In this document: positions 1 through 13,041 of the stretch, piece after piece
Layout of the letters: every line of letters starts with the position of its first letter
How positions within the stretch are numbered: the stretch's first letter is position 1
Assembly: GCF_036324505.1 (NCBI RefSeq)
Contig: NC_086354.1
Coordinates: 7,675,295 to 7,739,294 of the forward strand
Direction of reading: 5' to 3'
From: Eleginops maclovinus
Lineage: Eukaryota; Chordata; Actinopteri; Perciformes; Eleginopidae
Length of the DNA stretch: 64,000 nucleotides
The notes under the pieces: generated by a model
The model's input: only the letters and a program-made list of their open reading frames with translations
What the model was told of the DNA's origin: nothing
Database searches by the model: none
Program-made: the position numbers and the translations under genes

Positions 1-214
1 AGAATGAGTCAAACAAGTTTGCAAAAGATGGAAGTATTGGCAATTATAATGAAAAAGAGTACTAATTAAAGTACACAGTAGCTATGTGGTGATACATATA
101 CATGTATACATCACACATGTATATTTCAAAAGTACTAGTGCCATCTTTAATAACCCTGAGAAGTACCTCCATAGTTATTCACAACTTATAAAAAGTATTG
201 CATCTCATTAACAG

Positions 215-3200
215 GCCCTCATGCTGGAGAATCTGCAGAGGACCTCCACCGCTCACATCGGACTGCAGCCAAACTCACAGGTAAGTGTCTTTTTAAAGCA
301 GCTTTAATATTTGTGTCAACAGCTCAAGCCTGTTCACATACAGTCGCCACTTAAGTGTATATCACAAATTCTGCTGTTAGAATACTTGTAAATGTAAAAA
401 CAAAAACAAAGGTACGTGATAGTGGCCTTGAAGTCCTCCACCCAACATGATTTTTAATGTTCTCTGTAGATTGGAGAAGAAATGAGCCAGAACAGCTTCA
501 TCAAGCAGTATCTGGCTAAACAACAGGAGCTCCTGAGGCAGCGGCTTGAAAGAGAGGCCCGTGAAGCATATGACACAAATGGTAAGTGTTGTACGAATCC
601 ACCATTGCAACCAAGTTCGGTACCGAAACAATTTACATCTAGGATGCATAAGGTTTGTGAGTAATTATATGTTTTTGTTTTTTTAACAGATCAAGAGGAC
701 CACACAGAAGTCAACAACAGTACATCATGCCCTCCTCCAGCCCAGGTCAGTCAGCACTTTCTTTTCCTACCTGTTGCATTCGGGTCACATTCTTTTAATC
801 CTTTTATTTTAAGTTCTAAATATTTGGAACATTTGAAAGGTGCGTGCTGTTAAGAATTGCAAGGACAAAGTTAGTCTCAGGGAGTGTAGTGGTTGTCTAC
901 CAATTGGAGGTCAATGTTTAAATCTCCAGCCCCTGCAGTCCACATGTTTGTGTTCTTGGGCAAGATACTTACCCCCAAACTGCCCAGATGAATGGGTGAA
1001 TGTTGCAATGTTTATGTTAAGTGTTTTGAGGGGTCAAAGACCGGATCCTTAATGCAGGCAGTATACCATCCATTCAACCCTGTTCTTTCCTCACCAGGAA
1101 GCCCCGCCAGCATTGGCTGAACAGCACAAGCCACCTGGCCCCTCCGGTGGAGAGGGATTGTTTGCTGCAGCGAACGAGGCGGAAGGTAACAGAAACCAGG
1201 AGGCCCACATGTCTGGTCCTCCTGCATCTGGCTCTGTGGCCATGCGCGTTCCTGTCGCAGAGCACCGACCAGAAAGGGGGTCCGCCTCCAACCAAGTCGC
1301 AGCCGACAGCAACGACGATGACAGTGATGACGGAGACGAGGATGGCGACGACGACGATTGGGAAGGAGGTGCTCGCAGGAGAAGCAGCAGAGAGCCGGCC
1401 AGAGCTCCCACGTCAAGAGAGCGGTCCGGAGCCCCCTGTCAACCCCCTCAGCAACACATGCCTTCCCTTCTGTCCCCTCAACTCCGCCAGCCAACACCCC
1501 CTCCCTCCCCACCTCCAGAGTTATCATTCCCCTTGCCCGACACCCCTAAACAGAGTCCTCCTAGTCCAGATGTAGCCGCAGCCGGGCGCTCGTCCAGTAC
1601 CTCCAGCTCTGGCTCCTCAAGCAGCGACAGCCGCAGCAGCAGCCCGGAGCCGCAGAGGAGTGCCGAGCGTAAGCCAGGCCCGCTGACCCTTTTGGCGCGC
1701 AAGATGGAGTCAGAAGGTGCTTTCTCTGGAGCAGGTTGGCACCGCGCCGCCGGTGTTGAAGGCGACGGCAGAGGGCCTCTAGAGGGTCTGGTTTCTGCCA
1801 TCACCCACACAGCCAATGCGGCGGGGCACATGTCCTTCCCCACAATTCCAGGCATCCCAGGAGCATATCCAGCCCATATCCAAGCACCCGTGAGTGTGCT
1901 CAAGGCCACTGCAGCAGAAGAGAGGGACAGAGAGAGGGACTCCGAGCTAGAAAGAGAAAAGGCCCTTGAGCTGGAAAGGCAAGAGAGACTGAGGAAAGAG
2001 CGAGCGATGGAGGAAGAGCGGGAAAGAGCCCTCGCACTGGAGAGAGAGGAAAGGGAGAGAGCCATGGAGAGGGAGAGAATCGAACGTCAGCAGGCCTTAG
2101 AAAGAGAGGAACGAGAAAAGGCTTTGCAGCGCGAGAGAGAGCTTGCTCTGGAGCGGGAGAGGCAGGAGAGGGAACTCGCTTTGGCTAGAGAGAGGGAAGA
2201 GCGTGCCTTAGCACACGAGCTTGAGCTGGAGAGACAGAGGGCCCTAGAGCAAGAGCGTCTGCAGAGAGAAAGGAAAGAGAGGGAGAAGCGAGAGAGGGAA
2301 GAAATGGAGAGGGCCATGGAGCAGGAAAGAGCCAGGGCTTTGGAGCAGGAAAGGAAGGAGAGAGAGAGGGCTCTGGAGCAAGAGAGGCTACGGAGGGAAC
2401 TAGCTCTGGAGGCTGAGAGGAAGGAGAGGATCGAGAGAGAAATGGCTTTGGAGCAGGAGAGGCTGGAAAGGGAAAGGATGGAGAGGGAGAAAGCCTTAGA
2501 GCAAGAGAGACTGGAGAGGGAGAGAGCCATAGAGCAAAAGAGACTAGAAATGGAGAGAGCTCTGGAGCAGGAGAGACTTGAGAGAGAGAAAGCTTTAGAG
2601 CAGGAGAGAAGAGAAAGAGAAAGAGCTATAGAGAAGGAAAGGTTTGAGAGGGAGAGAGCCATAGAGCAACAGAGGTTAGAGCTCGAGAGGAAGGAAAAGG
2701 AGAGAATCGAGAGGGAGAAGGTGTTGGAGCAAGAAAGGAAAGAGAGGGAAAGAGCCCTGGAACAGGAGAGGAAGGAGAAAGAGAGATTTGAAGCTCTGGA
2801 ACGGGAGAGGAAAGAGAAAGAGAGAGCTGAAAAAGAAAGGCTGGACAGGGAGGAGGCTCTAGAGCAGGAGAGGAAGGAGAAGGAAAGAGCGGAGAAGGAA
2901 AGAGTGGAGAAGGAAAGAGCAGAGAAGGAGCGGCTTGAGAGGGAGAAAGCTCTTGAGCAGGACAAACTCGAGAGGGAGGAGAAGGAGAGGGCTCTGGAAC
3001 ACGAGACGCTAGAGAAGGAGAAAATCATGCAGAAAGAAAAGGAGGAGCAGGAGATGGCCTTGGAGCAGGAGAAAGAGAGGGCTAGAATGGCCGAAAAGGA
3101 GAGGGAAAGTCACCTCCCTCCGTTCAAGCGCGGCCGCGAGATTGGTCTCACCTCCCTGCCCACTCCTCCCCCCCTCTCCACAGGACCGGGCGCAAAGTCA

Positions 3201-6200
3201 TCGGCAGAGGAAGGCGAGAAGGAAGAGGCTCAATCCAGCGTGTCACAGACACCTCTGTCGCCTCAGTCCACATTCAAGAAGTTCCGCTTCGTAAGGGAGC
3301 CGCCAATCCAATCGTCCTCGCCTTCCATGGTCATCAAACGGCCCCGTAACTTCTCCGACACCCCCCAGCCTTTGGCCTTAACCATCTCCGCGCTAACGGA
3401 CGTTTCACAGCAGGAAGCACCCAAGTCCTCGACTGAACAGGAAGACCCACAGAAAAAGCAAGAGGTTGCTGCCAAGGCGCCAGAGAAGGAGACCCCTACT
3501 CCCAAAAAAGAAGATGCAAAAAGTCTTGTACCGGGGGAAAAAGAAAAAGTGGATTCAGTGAAGATGGAGACAGAATCTGCAGCTAAGAAAGTGGACAAAA
3601 GCAAGGGTCCTACAGAGGACACTGCCCAGCGGAGGGGAAGAGAGACAAAGAAGGACGAGAAACACGCCAGACAACGATCATCGTCTAATGACTCGTCCTC
3701 CTCGGAGTCCGACTCTGAGTCTTCATCATCCGGCTCCTCCAGCTCATCCACATCCTCTCGAGAGAAAACACGTGACACCTCGAAGGGCAAAAGGGTAAGT
3801 GGTTTGAAAAGAAGCCCTCTGATTGGTCAGGGCCTATCATTTTGGACATTTTTAATTGTGTCAAATTGGTATTCGTCTCTGAATGTCGTTTGTGTCTTTC
3901 AGGAGGAGAAACCCAAAAAAGATTCCTCACCGGAGCACAGGGTCACACTGGAGGCTCAGGCTAAGGCCGTTAAGGAAACACCAAAAGTCTCCCAGAGCAA
4001 AGGAGGAGCTGCTGATAGAGAAACCCCCACCACGGTCAGTTGCTCTTAGACTAAAACACCCCCTTATTATTACATCTGTTTCAACTGTCGACCTCTTCAC
4101 TGGGTAATAGACTTATTTTAAATCAGGTAATGCTGCAAACAAATGTATAGCTATGTATTTCTGGATTTTTTTTCCTTCCTTTTGGCTATGTTACCCAGCA
4201 ACCTCGACAAACATCATATTATTTCACCTCTTATTCAGTTTCCTCCCCTTTTTAAATCCCCAGAAACCTTTGATTGAAGCAGCGACTAGAGAGGAGCCCC
4301 AAAGTAAGAAAAGGGACAGCGACGGAGAGAAGGAAACGGATAAACAAAGGTTTGCTTTAAAAAGTCTTGTGAAACTCATCCTATGCGTTGTGTGTGTGTC
4401 AGATTTACACACAGGTGAATTAATCTGTTGTGTTTAGCAACTGCTTAAATGACCTTCTGTTTGTGAAACGGTTATAAGAAAAGTGGTTTGGTTTTGTCAA
4501 AGATAATTTAATTCTGAGTTTGATCTGTCAGAGTTGGGTACAATGTAGGTTTATGTATCAAATACCCCCCAACTTTGAGAATTTGTGTCACTGTTATTGG
4601 TTGTTCAAAAGAGCAGTGTTCGTCAATAAAATGCTCCTCTGCCAGGTTGCTACCTTTTAAAAAAAAATATTATTATTGCAGTTCAGCAAAGACACAGAGG
4701 GGGGGGGGGGGGGGAGTAATGAATATAGGTTTGTATGGATATTGTATACACAGGATCTCCACACAGGTCTTATTCTACTCTATCTTGCAGCCATTGGTGG
4801 TTTTGTAACTAGGATTAATTTCTCAACAGAAAAGTGAAAACATGCCTTTTATATTATGGCTGTACAATTAATCGAAATTGTATTATTGACTAGTGTAAGC
4901 GCAATATTTTGTTACAGACAAAATGAGACAATATCATGGGTGAACTAATATTGAGGTGCTGCAAATAAGTCCCGGCCAACGGAATCGACGCCTGACGTGT
5001 CTGAACAACGCTGTTAATGTCCTAATTACACTTTTTTAAATCCTTTGACTGGAGATGTGTGTGTATATATATTTATATATTATAAAAAAAAGTTTAATCT
5101 ATAATAGAAGTGATGTGGCCATTTTTCGTATGTTTACAAATGCTGCTTTGTAAGCGTTTATTACAGCGGATCACGTAATCCCACTTCCGTTGTAGCCTTA
5201 AAATCGGTATGCTTTATGAACACATTACGTCGATGATAAAACGGTGTCGTAAAATACCGTATTGACTTTCCCATCAGGCGAGCGATGAGACTGCCTTGTA
5301 GCCGGTGTGGCTGAGGAGATGCGGGTCCTTTCTTTTTTATAGACGATCTTTTTTTCATCCGTTGCAACATGGCTGTGCTCCTTTAGCTACAGATGCCGGC
5401 CTTTGGTTCTCCATACAGCTGCTCAGCTGAACAGAAAACGAGGGGGGTTTGTGTGTCGCAGGGTTTAGTTTCCGACATGAATGCGTGCAGAGAAGAGTAG
5501 TCTCCTGTGGAAGGGAGGTAGGAGGTAAAGGGGGGGGGGAGGCGGCTCGGTGCGACGCAGTCATATTAGCTACGGTCGCATTTATACGCTTCGTTTTAAC
5601 CCGGCGCAGTTTGTGTCTTTAATGTGTAGTTAGCTCCCAAGTTAATTTAACTCGAAATGACTGGACGTGGTCGCACGAACGCGCATGAGGATGACATGAA
5701 AACGTGAGGCGCGCGCTCGTTTGTCAGGTATTGTGTGTCCGTCGGTCGGTCTGCGCGGGGTCTGCGGTGCTTTGCATTCACCGCCTCAGTCCTCTGATCC
5801 ATTCAACAAATAACATAACAGTGAAATGACGTAGTGGCTGTTAGCTTTACCTTGTTTCTGTGTGTCTCAGTGGAGTTCATTCATATGATGCGAATTTGTA
5901 AGCCTTTTTTTATTGCGTTTTTTTTTTTAACTTATAAAGGAATTTAATATGTATGTTCGGGGTTTCATGACCTAAAATAGCGGTGCTTTAAAATTTTTAG
6001 ACTATGTCAATATATAATATTTTAAATTTTGTAACAAGGTATCTCATCATTTGATTTTTTTTCATGAATCTGAACTTTGCCTTAATAAAACTATTACTAA
6101 ATGCCATTTATTTTGTTCAGCCTCTATAACAAAAAAAATGTCTATCGTATTGTTAAAATGAATGTGAACTTTCTTTGACGTGTCCTTCACACTATGCAGG

Positions 6201-6683
6201 CATGTGAAGGAGACTGCCATGGCAGAGCCAGAGAAGCTTCCAGAGACCAGCGAGGAGGTAAGGCACCTGAAGAACCATGAATCGTCCTGGACCTCAAAGC
6301 TGTCTGTAGCTCAGGAATTAAGTGGAAGGACCCATTTCATTTGTTTTATAGTTGAATCTTTTATAGTTGAGTTTTAATTAACCAGGATATATTATACAGT
6401 ATAGAACATTTGACTATTTTTATATTTTTTTTGTTAGAAATCTTTTTTACAATTAATATTCATTTCCACTAGATGACTTTATGAGCCCTAATCACGAGCG
6501 GTAAAATGTGCGTAGGAAATTTATTTTTATAATGTGGATATGGCTATATGTAAAAAAACTTTTACTGAAACAGCAAGGGTATGTTCTCACTGTGGCTGAT
6601 GTTTAAACCCAAAATGATTGCTTTGTTATAAAGGTGCTCATGCCTCTTCCATTGCCCCTATTGGTACCTGCATACTACCTCTG

Positions 6684-6718
<35 letters not shown>

Positions 6719-9700
6719 GCTGCACCTGTTCCACTGTCCCCAAGAATCCAGAGTTGGCCACAGATAAGCCCCCAAGGCTGCACTTCAGAGGGAAACCCCT
6801 GGCAACAAAGGCTGCCTCATTTTCATGGATATGGCTGGCAAGAACTATTGAATGGACTAAAACATGCAAAGAAGGGGTTGGCTAGTCAACATTGCCCACC
6901 TCCTTTTGACTTTTATCCACTTATCAGGGCTTGTGCCCTTAAAATCAGCATTGAGACGAGATAAACAAGGACTTGTTCTCACTGCAAGACGGTGAAACTG
7001 TCAGTAGTTTCTGTACCATCTCACTTTGGTACACCCTGAACCCCTTCGCAGACAAACGTGGGGCATCATGGAAATTTTTTAACCTTGGTGAACCGTCTCA
7101 TGCTTGACAGAGGACATTTTGGATTTTGTTTACTCTCTTGGAATGGGATTCAGAATTTGTGACTTCTCTTGGATACTAAAAGTGTTTTTAAAGAGACCAA
7201 AGCCTTTGCCTGGAATTAATAAGATAAGACGGTTTTATTTGAACTGAAGAAGGATTTATCGATTTGGGTTTGTTTCTACAACAACCTACTTCGCGACCGT
7301 ACGACTTTTCATACTCTGCGCCATGAACAGTGCCACAAAGAACTGAACACTAACATCAAGATTTGGGAATTGTGAGCACAGTGACTTTTAACGGCCTCCA
7401 ACATCTGGCCCTCAACTCAGTGGACTCCTTGTTGTTCCAAGAGCTCCCCCTTCTCTGAAAGACTTAACACCTGAGGATGACTGCTCCGGCCAAAAGCATT
7501 TCAAAGCCCCCACTCAAAAGAACTCTTGATCCCATCCTGCCAGCGAGCACGCTTTCAGATTTCCATCCAAACATCTCAGCCACCTTTGATTGGACCCTTG
7601 TTGCCTAGATACAGTACATGCAGTCGTGATTGGGCCATATCCAAACCAGTAAGGATCAGGTGTCAGTGGTACCAGGGAATAAGTAGACGTTTACTCAATG
7701 TTATATTTCATAGTTATTTTGAAGAGTAATGCATAGTTTCCAGTCATAGTTTGTAGTCTTTGCTGAGAGGAGCAACATTGAACGAGTGTGATATTATTTA
7801 TAGACACTACAGTTTAATCCAAATTGTTAACCATAGTAAATAACTGAAACCATATGAGACACGGTTTTTTAGAAATAATATAAACTGCATTATTTCAACC
7901 AGTTCCTTTTTCTTTATAATCAAGACAGTTTTGTCCTCAAAAGCAAGTTATATTCAATCATCTTTACGTATAGATTATTAAATGATTATGAATGGCATGC
8001 ACTTAACAAAACCCAGCGTGCTGCCATTCAGTAGGGTAGAATTAAAAAAGACATTGCACAGCAGTTTCTGTCTCCACTCTCAGCCCCAGCTTCCTGTTAT
8101 TGTTCCACCTTTCCTCCAACCTGTCCTTGACCACTCGGGGGCAGCTTCTCACCTCGCCCATGTTTGGGGTTGTTTTTTTATCTCCTTGTGTTACAGACGC
8201 CAAAGGCCTTCTCAACCCGTAAGATCTCTATCAGCAGTAAGTACGCCCTCCCACCCTGCTCTCTTTCCCAACAATTACACTCAACATGCACTCCATTTGA
8301 ATTGTTCGGGTCGTGTTGCCATTTTAAAAAATCCTGTCAAATTGGAATAGATTTTGACAAAAACATTACATTTGAACACAACATGGTAACATTATAATTT
8401 ACCTTTGTCCATTACACAATTTGACTAACTAGTGCTTCAATGCACCTTAATACAAGTCAGTAGCACTGCTAATTCCAGTTCTAACCGCTCACGTTACCGA
8501 GCTGTATTCCTGCTGATTTGGGCTCGACACGGTATTGTGAGAAAACTGTAAAATAAAGAGCTAGAGAGAATCTGTTGTCCAGGACGCTTAAAAAACTGAT
8601 CAGAAATAATCAAAATGTTTACATCTTACTCCATTTCACAATGTTACCATCACAACTACTGCCACATATTCAGAATAATTCGACCACCTTGCTACCTGAG
8701 TATAACTTTGACATGCCTCTTTTTTACTGGTCATCAGTGTTAGTTTTGAGCACTTTTTTATTATGTATAAAGTACGTTAAAGGGCAATATAAGTGAAGGA
8801 ATTATACATGAAAAATCTAGAACATAACATAGATCGCTTGAACATCCCTAGTTTAAAGCAAACGCTGCTACATGGCTGTTTTGTGTCCATGGATGTGTGA
8901 TGTCATGCAAGCTTAGGCTGTAAACGACATGTGCCAGACAAGTAAATGTTTTTTCTTGTCTTACCAGGCAGTAAATCATCCCCGGGCCCCGGCAGTGCAG
9001 AGGGAGAGCAGGACTCTGGGGCTGCAGCCGGTCGCAAGAGGAGGTGGGGCTCCAGCACCGCGGTCACCGCCAAGAAGCCTTCCTTCAGCATCACCACGGA
9101 GTCACTGAAGGTACTGCTGCGCACCAACAACAATAACTATAAAGTAACTCCACCCTGTCACGTCATAAACAAAAGTAGTAATGATATGGTATGACTTACT
9201 TTAAGGGTGATTTGATGAACACAAAAACTACTTTGAAATACAAAGGTGTTGTTGTTCAAAGCATGAAGTCTGATTTGGGTTTTTGAATTTCTTTTGTATC
9301 AACAATAACTCTTTCTCATAGTGCTGAAAGACGCACAGCAGTAGTGGCCACTTTTTAACCGTTTTCTTTTCATTTTTACCATTTAAAGTTTGTTTCCAAA
9401 TCAGTCAGCCCTTTAGTTCTTGGTGTAGACACCACTTAATGTTGATATTACATTGCGGTTGCTAGGTAAAGCTTTTCAAGATGGCTAAATGCACTTTCCT
9501 TGTGTCTGTTTTGAGTATAGGCAGCCCGTACATCTTATGATTTCTCTTCGTTCTTTCCTCTCAGTCTCTGATCCCTGACATTCGCCCGTGCCTCGGTCAG
9601 GAGGCCATAGTGGACCTGCACCCAGAGGAAGCCGTCCTCTCCGGGGCTGAGGAGGAAGAGAGGGAGCGCTCTGACCAGGACCTACAGATCCGGCGCACCG

Positions 9701-12102
9701 TTACACAGGTTGGTCTGAAACGCTGTACATGATGTCTTTAGGGTCAAATGTAAAGCACTGTTTGAACATGAAGTCCCTCATCAATAGCTGTTATTGATTA
9801 TAAACATTCTGCAGGTGGTGCACCCGGAGAGCCAGGAGAATGGACAGAAGGAGGTGAAGAGGAGCAGGCACGAGGAGTCTGAGGAAGAGGAGGTGCAGGG
9901 AGACAAAGAGAGGACAAGAGCGCACGAAGAGAAGGACAGGAGCCTGATGGAAGCCCAGTCTCCATCACATGCCAGCCGCGACGTAGAAATGAACACTGGT
10001 AATTGATTCTTAATAAACTCTTCATCTAGCATTAAAGCTCAACACTCCTTACGTGCTGCGTTCACATCCAGTGGTATTTTTCTGTTTCACTTTTCTGTAC
10101 GGGCTGTGACATTTTGTTGATGGTTGTATGTTCTTGGTTTCAGTGACCCCCGGCGACATCCTCATCCGTCGCTCCATCAGCCAGCAGAAAACGGGTGTTT
10201 CCATCACAATCGATGACCCTGTTCGCACTGCCCGGCAGCCCTCACCCCCCCGCGGCAAAGTCTCCAGCATGGTTCACATCAGCAACCTGGTGAGACACTT
10301 ATTGACCTCCTTTTTTTTTTTTTTTATAGGAGCAACCTTATTTTTCCTCAAGATCTAGATTCTATTATACCTTTTAAGTATCAACCAGAAGACCCTAATC
10401 AGACACAGACGTTATTTATCTTTCTGTGAAGCCACAACCTAATGCATAAAAGACTTCTGGGGCAGTGAAGCATAGGAAATGTATGTGAGGCTCTGGCATG
10501 AGGATTTCTTGTCATTTCTTTTGCTGAGAATAGTTCAAATGATGTTCTGATTGTCCCTGAAATGCACTTCAAGAACAGTGAAGTTTAGGACAGATTTCCT
10601 CCCGGATCACCTATCCAGCGCCTATTCCTAAAACCTCAGAATCTCCATGTACCGTTTTTTTTACTTTATTAAGGCTCATCTTTATGCTGTTTACAGTAAA
10701 CATGTTGTGATAAGTGCTCTGTTATTTTGTTCAGGTGAGGCCGTTCACTCTGGGGCAGCTGAAGGAGCTGCTCAGCAGAACCGGCACCCTGGTGGAGGAG
10801 GGCTTCTGGATCGACAAAATCAAGTCTCACTGCTACGTCACCGTGAGTTGTTACAAGCGGTAGATCTGCGTCGGACTGCTTCAGCCCGCGGATGCTCTCC
10901 TCTGTGTCTTACCCTCTTTTTCTGTGTTCAGTACTGCAGCTCAGAGGAGGCTGTCGCTACGCGTGCTGCGCTCCATGGAGTGAAATGGCCTCAGAGCAAC
11001 CCCAAAGTCCTCAGTGTAGAATTCTGCCAGCAGGAGGAGGTAAGCCCTCATTGATATTCGTTTCTTCTTACTCTGTTATGGTTAGCCCTCTGTAGCCTGA
11101 TTCTATCTCTGCTTTGTAGCTGGACTTCCACAAAGGCTTGGCCGACAGACCCGGAGCAGAAGAGCCCGGTGCCGGCCGCGGGCGAGCGTCCGGCCTGCCC
11201 TCTCTCTTCCCCGAGCGAGACCAGTGGGCCGAGCGCGAGCGAGAGATGGAGCGCCGGGAGAAGGCCAGGGCGGAGCGGGAGTGGGACCGCGACAAGGTCC
11301 GAGACTTCGGGAAACCCGGCGAGGAGAAGGAGGGAGATCCCCAGAGGTCCCACTCCAAAGAGAAACGCCGCAAAGAGAGGGGGGAGGGCAAGGAGAAGAA
11401 GGCTGAGAAGAAAGGTGAGAGACGAGACTATTTATTACATGATGTAAAGATAGACTTTGTCACTATTTTATAAAACAAACGTTTGATTCAGATATATCGC
11501 TAATAGATAAGCAGTTGAAGCTCTAACGTTTCTGTGTCTGCAGATAAAGCCGCTGAGGACCCCCCGGCGAAGCTGCTGGATGATCTTTTCTGCAAAACCA
11601 AAGCAGCTCCTTGCATATACTGGCTTCCCCTTACAGACGAAATGGTGAGGCACACAGCAGTGTAAACACTTTAATGCTCAACCTTTATTACAAGGCAGAG
11701 ATATCTAATCACGGCTTCACTTAAAGACATCGATTATTCATCCGTGCGTTCTCTTCCCCTCCGCAGATCGCTCAGCGGGAAGCTGCCAGAGCAGAGCGGA
11801 TGAAGGTACGCGAGAAACGGAGGAAGGAGTTTGAGGAGGAGGAGTTGAAAAAAAGGGAAGAGGAGCGCAAGGAGAGGGTGAAACCCGGAGGCGGCCAAAC
11901 CGCAGAGCGGAGCGAGGGTGAGAAAGAGAAGGAGAAGGACAGGGACAGAGAGAGAGACAGAGACCGAGTTAGGGACAGGGAGAGGGAAAGGGAGAGGGAG
12001 AACGACAAACGAAGGGATGGCTACCGCAGGCCAGAAGGCCGCGGGGCCGGCGGGGGCCGACGCTCCCGCAGCCGTAGCGACCCTCGAGACAGGCGACGTT
12101 AA
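215..12102 (+). CDS. acin1: Apoptotic chromatin condensation inducer 1 (Acinus), 5' end outside window
   Basis: Acinus is a nuclear RNA-binding protein that joins RNPS1 and SAP18 in the ASAP complex, linked to the exon junction complex and splicing. Seventeen coding exons are seen: 215-280, 470-581, 690-745, 1098-3794, 3903-4034, 4264-4349, 6200-6257, 8197-8236, 8968-9110, 9565-9708, 9815-9998, 10144-10289, 10735-10842, 10932-11039, 11120-11414, 11544-11644, 11767-12102. All have GT/AG borders and compatible phases, giving 1603 codons in the window. Diagnostic parts are the conserved helix [11 protein letters not shown], the segment before the RRM ([20 protein letters not shown]), the divergent RRM (10200-11040, with [18 protein letters not shown]) and the C-terminal RNPS1/SAP18-binding motif (AKLLDDLF, then [10 protein letters not shown]). 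The huge exon 1098-3794 carries about 390 residues of E/R/K-rich repeats. The N-terminal SAP domain must lie upstream. It is not possible to tell whether this is the acin1a or acin1b copy. Confidence 0.95.
838..1050 (+). repeat. Degenerate tRNA-derived SINE fragment in acin1 intron
   Basis: A non-coding stretch between acin1 exons has the layout of a tRNA-derived SINE: a promoter-like head (TAGTGGTTGTCT, then GTTTAAATCTCC as a decayed B box). The phrase TTCTTGGGCAAGATACTTA follows, which I recognise as a recurrent teleost repeat motif, then a GTGAATG-type tail. It is diverged and ends about 50 bp before the acceptor of the large exon. The family name is not assigned. Confidence 0.5.
4699..4714 (+). 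repeat. 16-base G homopolymer
   Basis: An uninterrupted run of 16 G lies in the acin1 intron 4350-6199. It is a likely sequencing or assembly weak point and could form a G-quadruplex only intermolecularly or by strand slippage. The remainder of this intron before the CpG-rich block is AT-rich and shows no exon. Confidence 0.8.
5380..5780 (+). promoter_or_regulatory. acin1: CpG-rich block, candidate internal promoter of acin1 short isoform
   Basis: Within an otherwise AT-rich intron, this block is dense in CpG (for example GCGGCTCGGTGCGACGCAG, CGTGAGGCGCGCGCTCG and CCGTCGGTCGGTCTGCGCGG). There is a usable splice donor CAG|GTATTG near 5728. The next coding exon (6200-6257) contains an ATG at 6219 in a strong context (GCCATGG), in the main reading frame. 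Starting there gives a 547-residue protein holding the RRM and ASAP-binding motif, close in size to the mammalian Acinus-S isoforms. The promoter role is inferred from base composition and position only. Confidence 0.45.
6258..8196 (+). other. acin1 intron, no gene seen
   Basis: This 1.9 kb intron holds a short (ACT)n microsatellite at 6686-6718. A moderately GC-rich stretch from 6720 to 7680 has no long open frame with splice borders and no family I recognise. I see no supported gene in it. Confidence 0.6.
6686..6718 (+). repeat. (ACT)n trinucleotide microsatellite
   Basis: About eleven perfect ACT units lie inside the acin1 intron. The apparent poly-Tyr open frame across it is a by-product of the repeat. 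Confidence 0.9.
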
Positions 12103-13035
12103 CGGCCAATCAACTGACGGGACTGAGACCACACCCTCTTCCATTTGCCTTTCACTACATGTACTTTGTTACAACTAAGATCCAACAGAGGACCAACTGA
12201 TGTCGCCACCTTCTCTCAAATTGTCTCCTTTTTTAAAAGCACATCCACACCTACACGCAGTCATGCTTATAAGGGGACCATGGTTTTTTTGCAGTGTTGT
12301 TTCCCAGAGTGCCATGCGTGGCGCTTCTGTCAAGACTCGATATATTTTCTTTATACGTTTGCCTCTTTTCTTCTTAAGTTTTTTTGTCTTGACGGTTTCG
12401 CAGTATGACATGCTGGGTCATTTTAATAATTTCCCTCCTTATGTTCCCCATCCCCCCCCCACCGAATTGTAGGTGCCAATTATGATTTGCAGTCACTTGT
12501 CGTCGCCTCAGTGTTTTTAAGAGAAATCTGGATGAGGTTTGTTGCTGCATGTAGTCCAAGGCTCTTCTTGCCAGCCCTGCCTAAAGAGAAAACTCTGTCC
12601 TCCGTGCAGAGGCTTGCATAAATCTGAAAATATTGGAATTGGTGTGTTTGGCATTCTGTACAGACATATAAGATTAACTCAAAATCAAGTCTTTGAAATG
12701 AGGCAGCTCTGGGGTATTTTTGGACAGGTGCGGAATTACTACTAAGGCAATGCAGTGCTCCTCTCTCCCTCTGTTTAGTTAAGAGATGAGACGATGCTCT
12801 GTCCGTCACGCCTGACACAAGTTATGATTATGTACTTCTCATCGCTTCTCTTCTTCCTCCTCTTCCTCCACCGTTTAGCGTCAGTACAGGCCCGAGGGGG
12901 GAGGTTACATTATGAATTTTCTCAACAATGGTTTTAATATTGTTTTTTTAATCTTTATTTTATCATGTTAGTACAAAGGTTTTGTTTTTTTTAATTTCTT
13001 CTTGGAGTACGCCTATCAGTGGTGAATGTACAAAT

Positions 13036-13041
13036 AATAAA
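13036..13041 (+). terminator. acin1: acin1 polyadenylation signal AATAAA
   Basis: The first convincing AATAAA downstream of the acin1 stop lies here, followed by a GT/T-rich stretch (GTGAAAGTTTTTTTATTTTT) typical of a downstream cleavage element. The implied 3' UTR (12103 to about 13060) is roughly 950 nt and T-rich. Confidence 0.65.

Noticed and set aside
2087..3028. 313-codon minus-strand Ser/Leu-rich open frame
   Set aside because: It is the complement of the acin1 E/R repeat; GAG/AGA codons read as CTC/TCT. Exon phases and conserved Acinus sequence on both sides support the plus strand only.
11734..12144. 136-codon minus-strand Leu/Pro/Ser-rich frame
   Set aside because: Complement of the acin1 C-terminal exon with R/E repeats.
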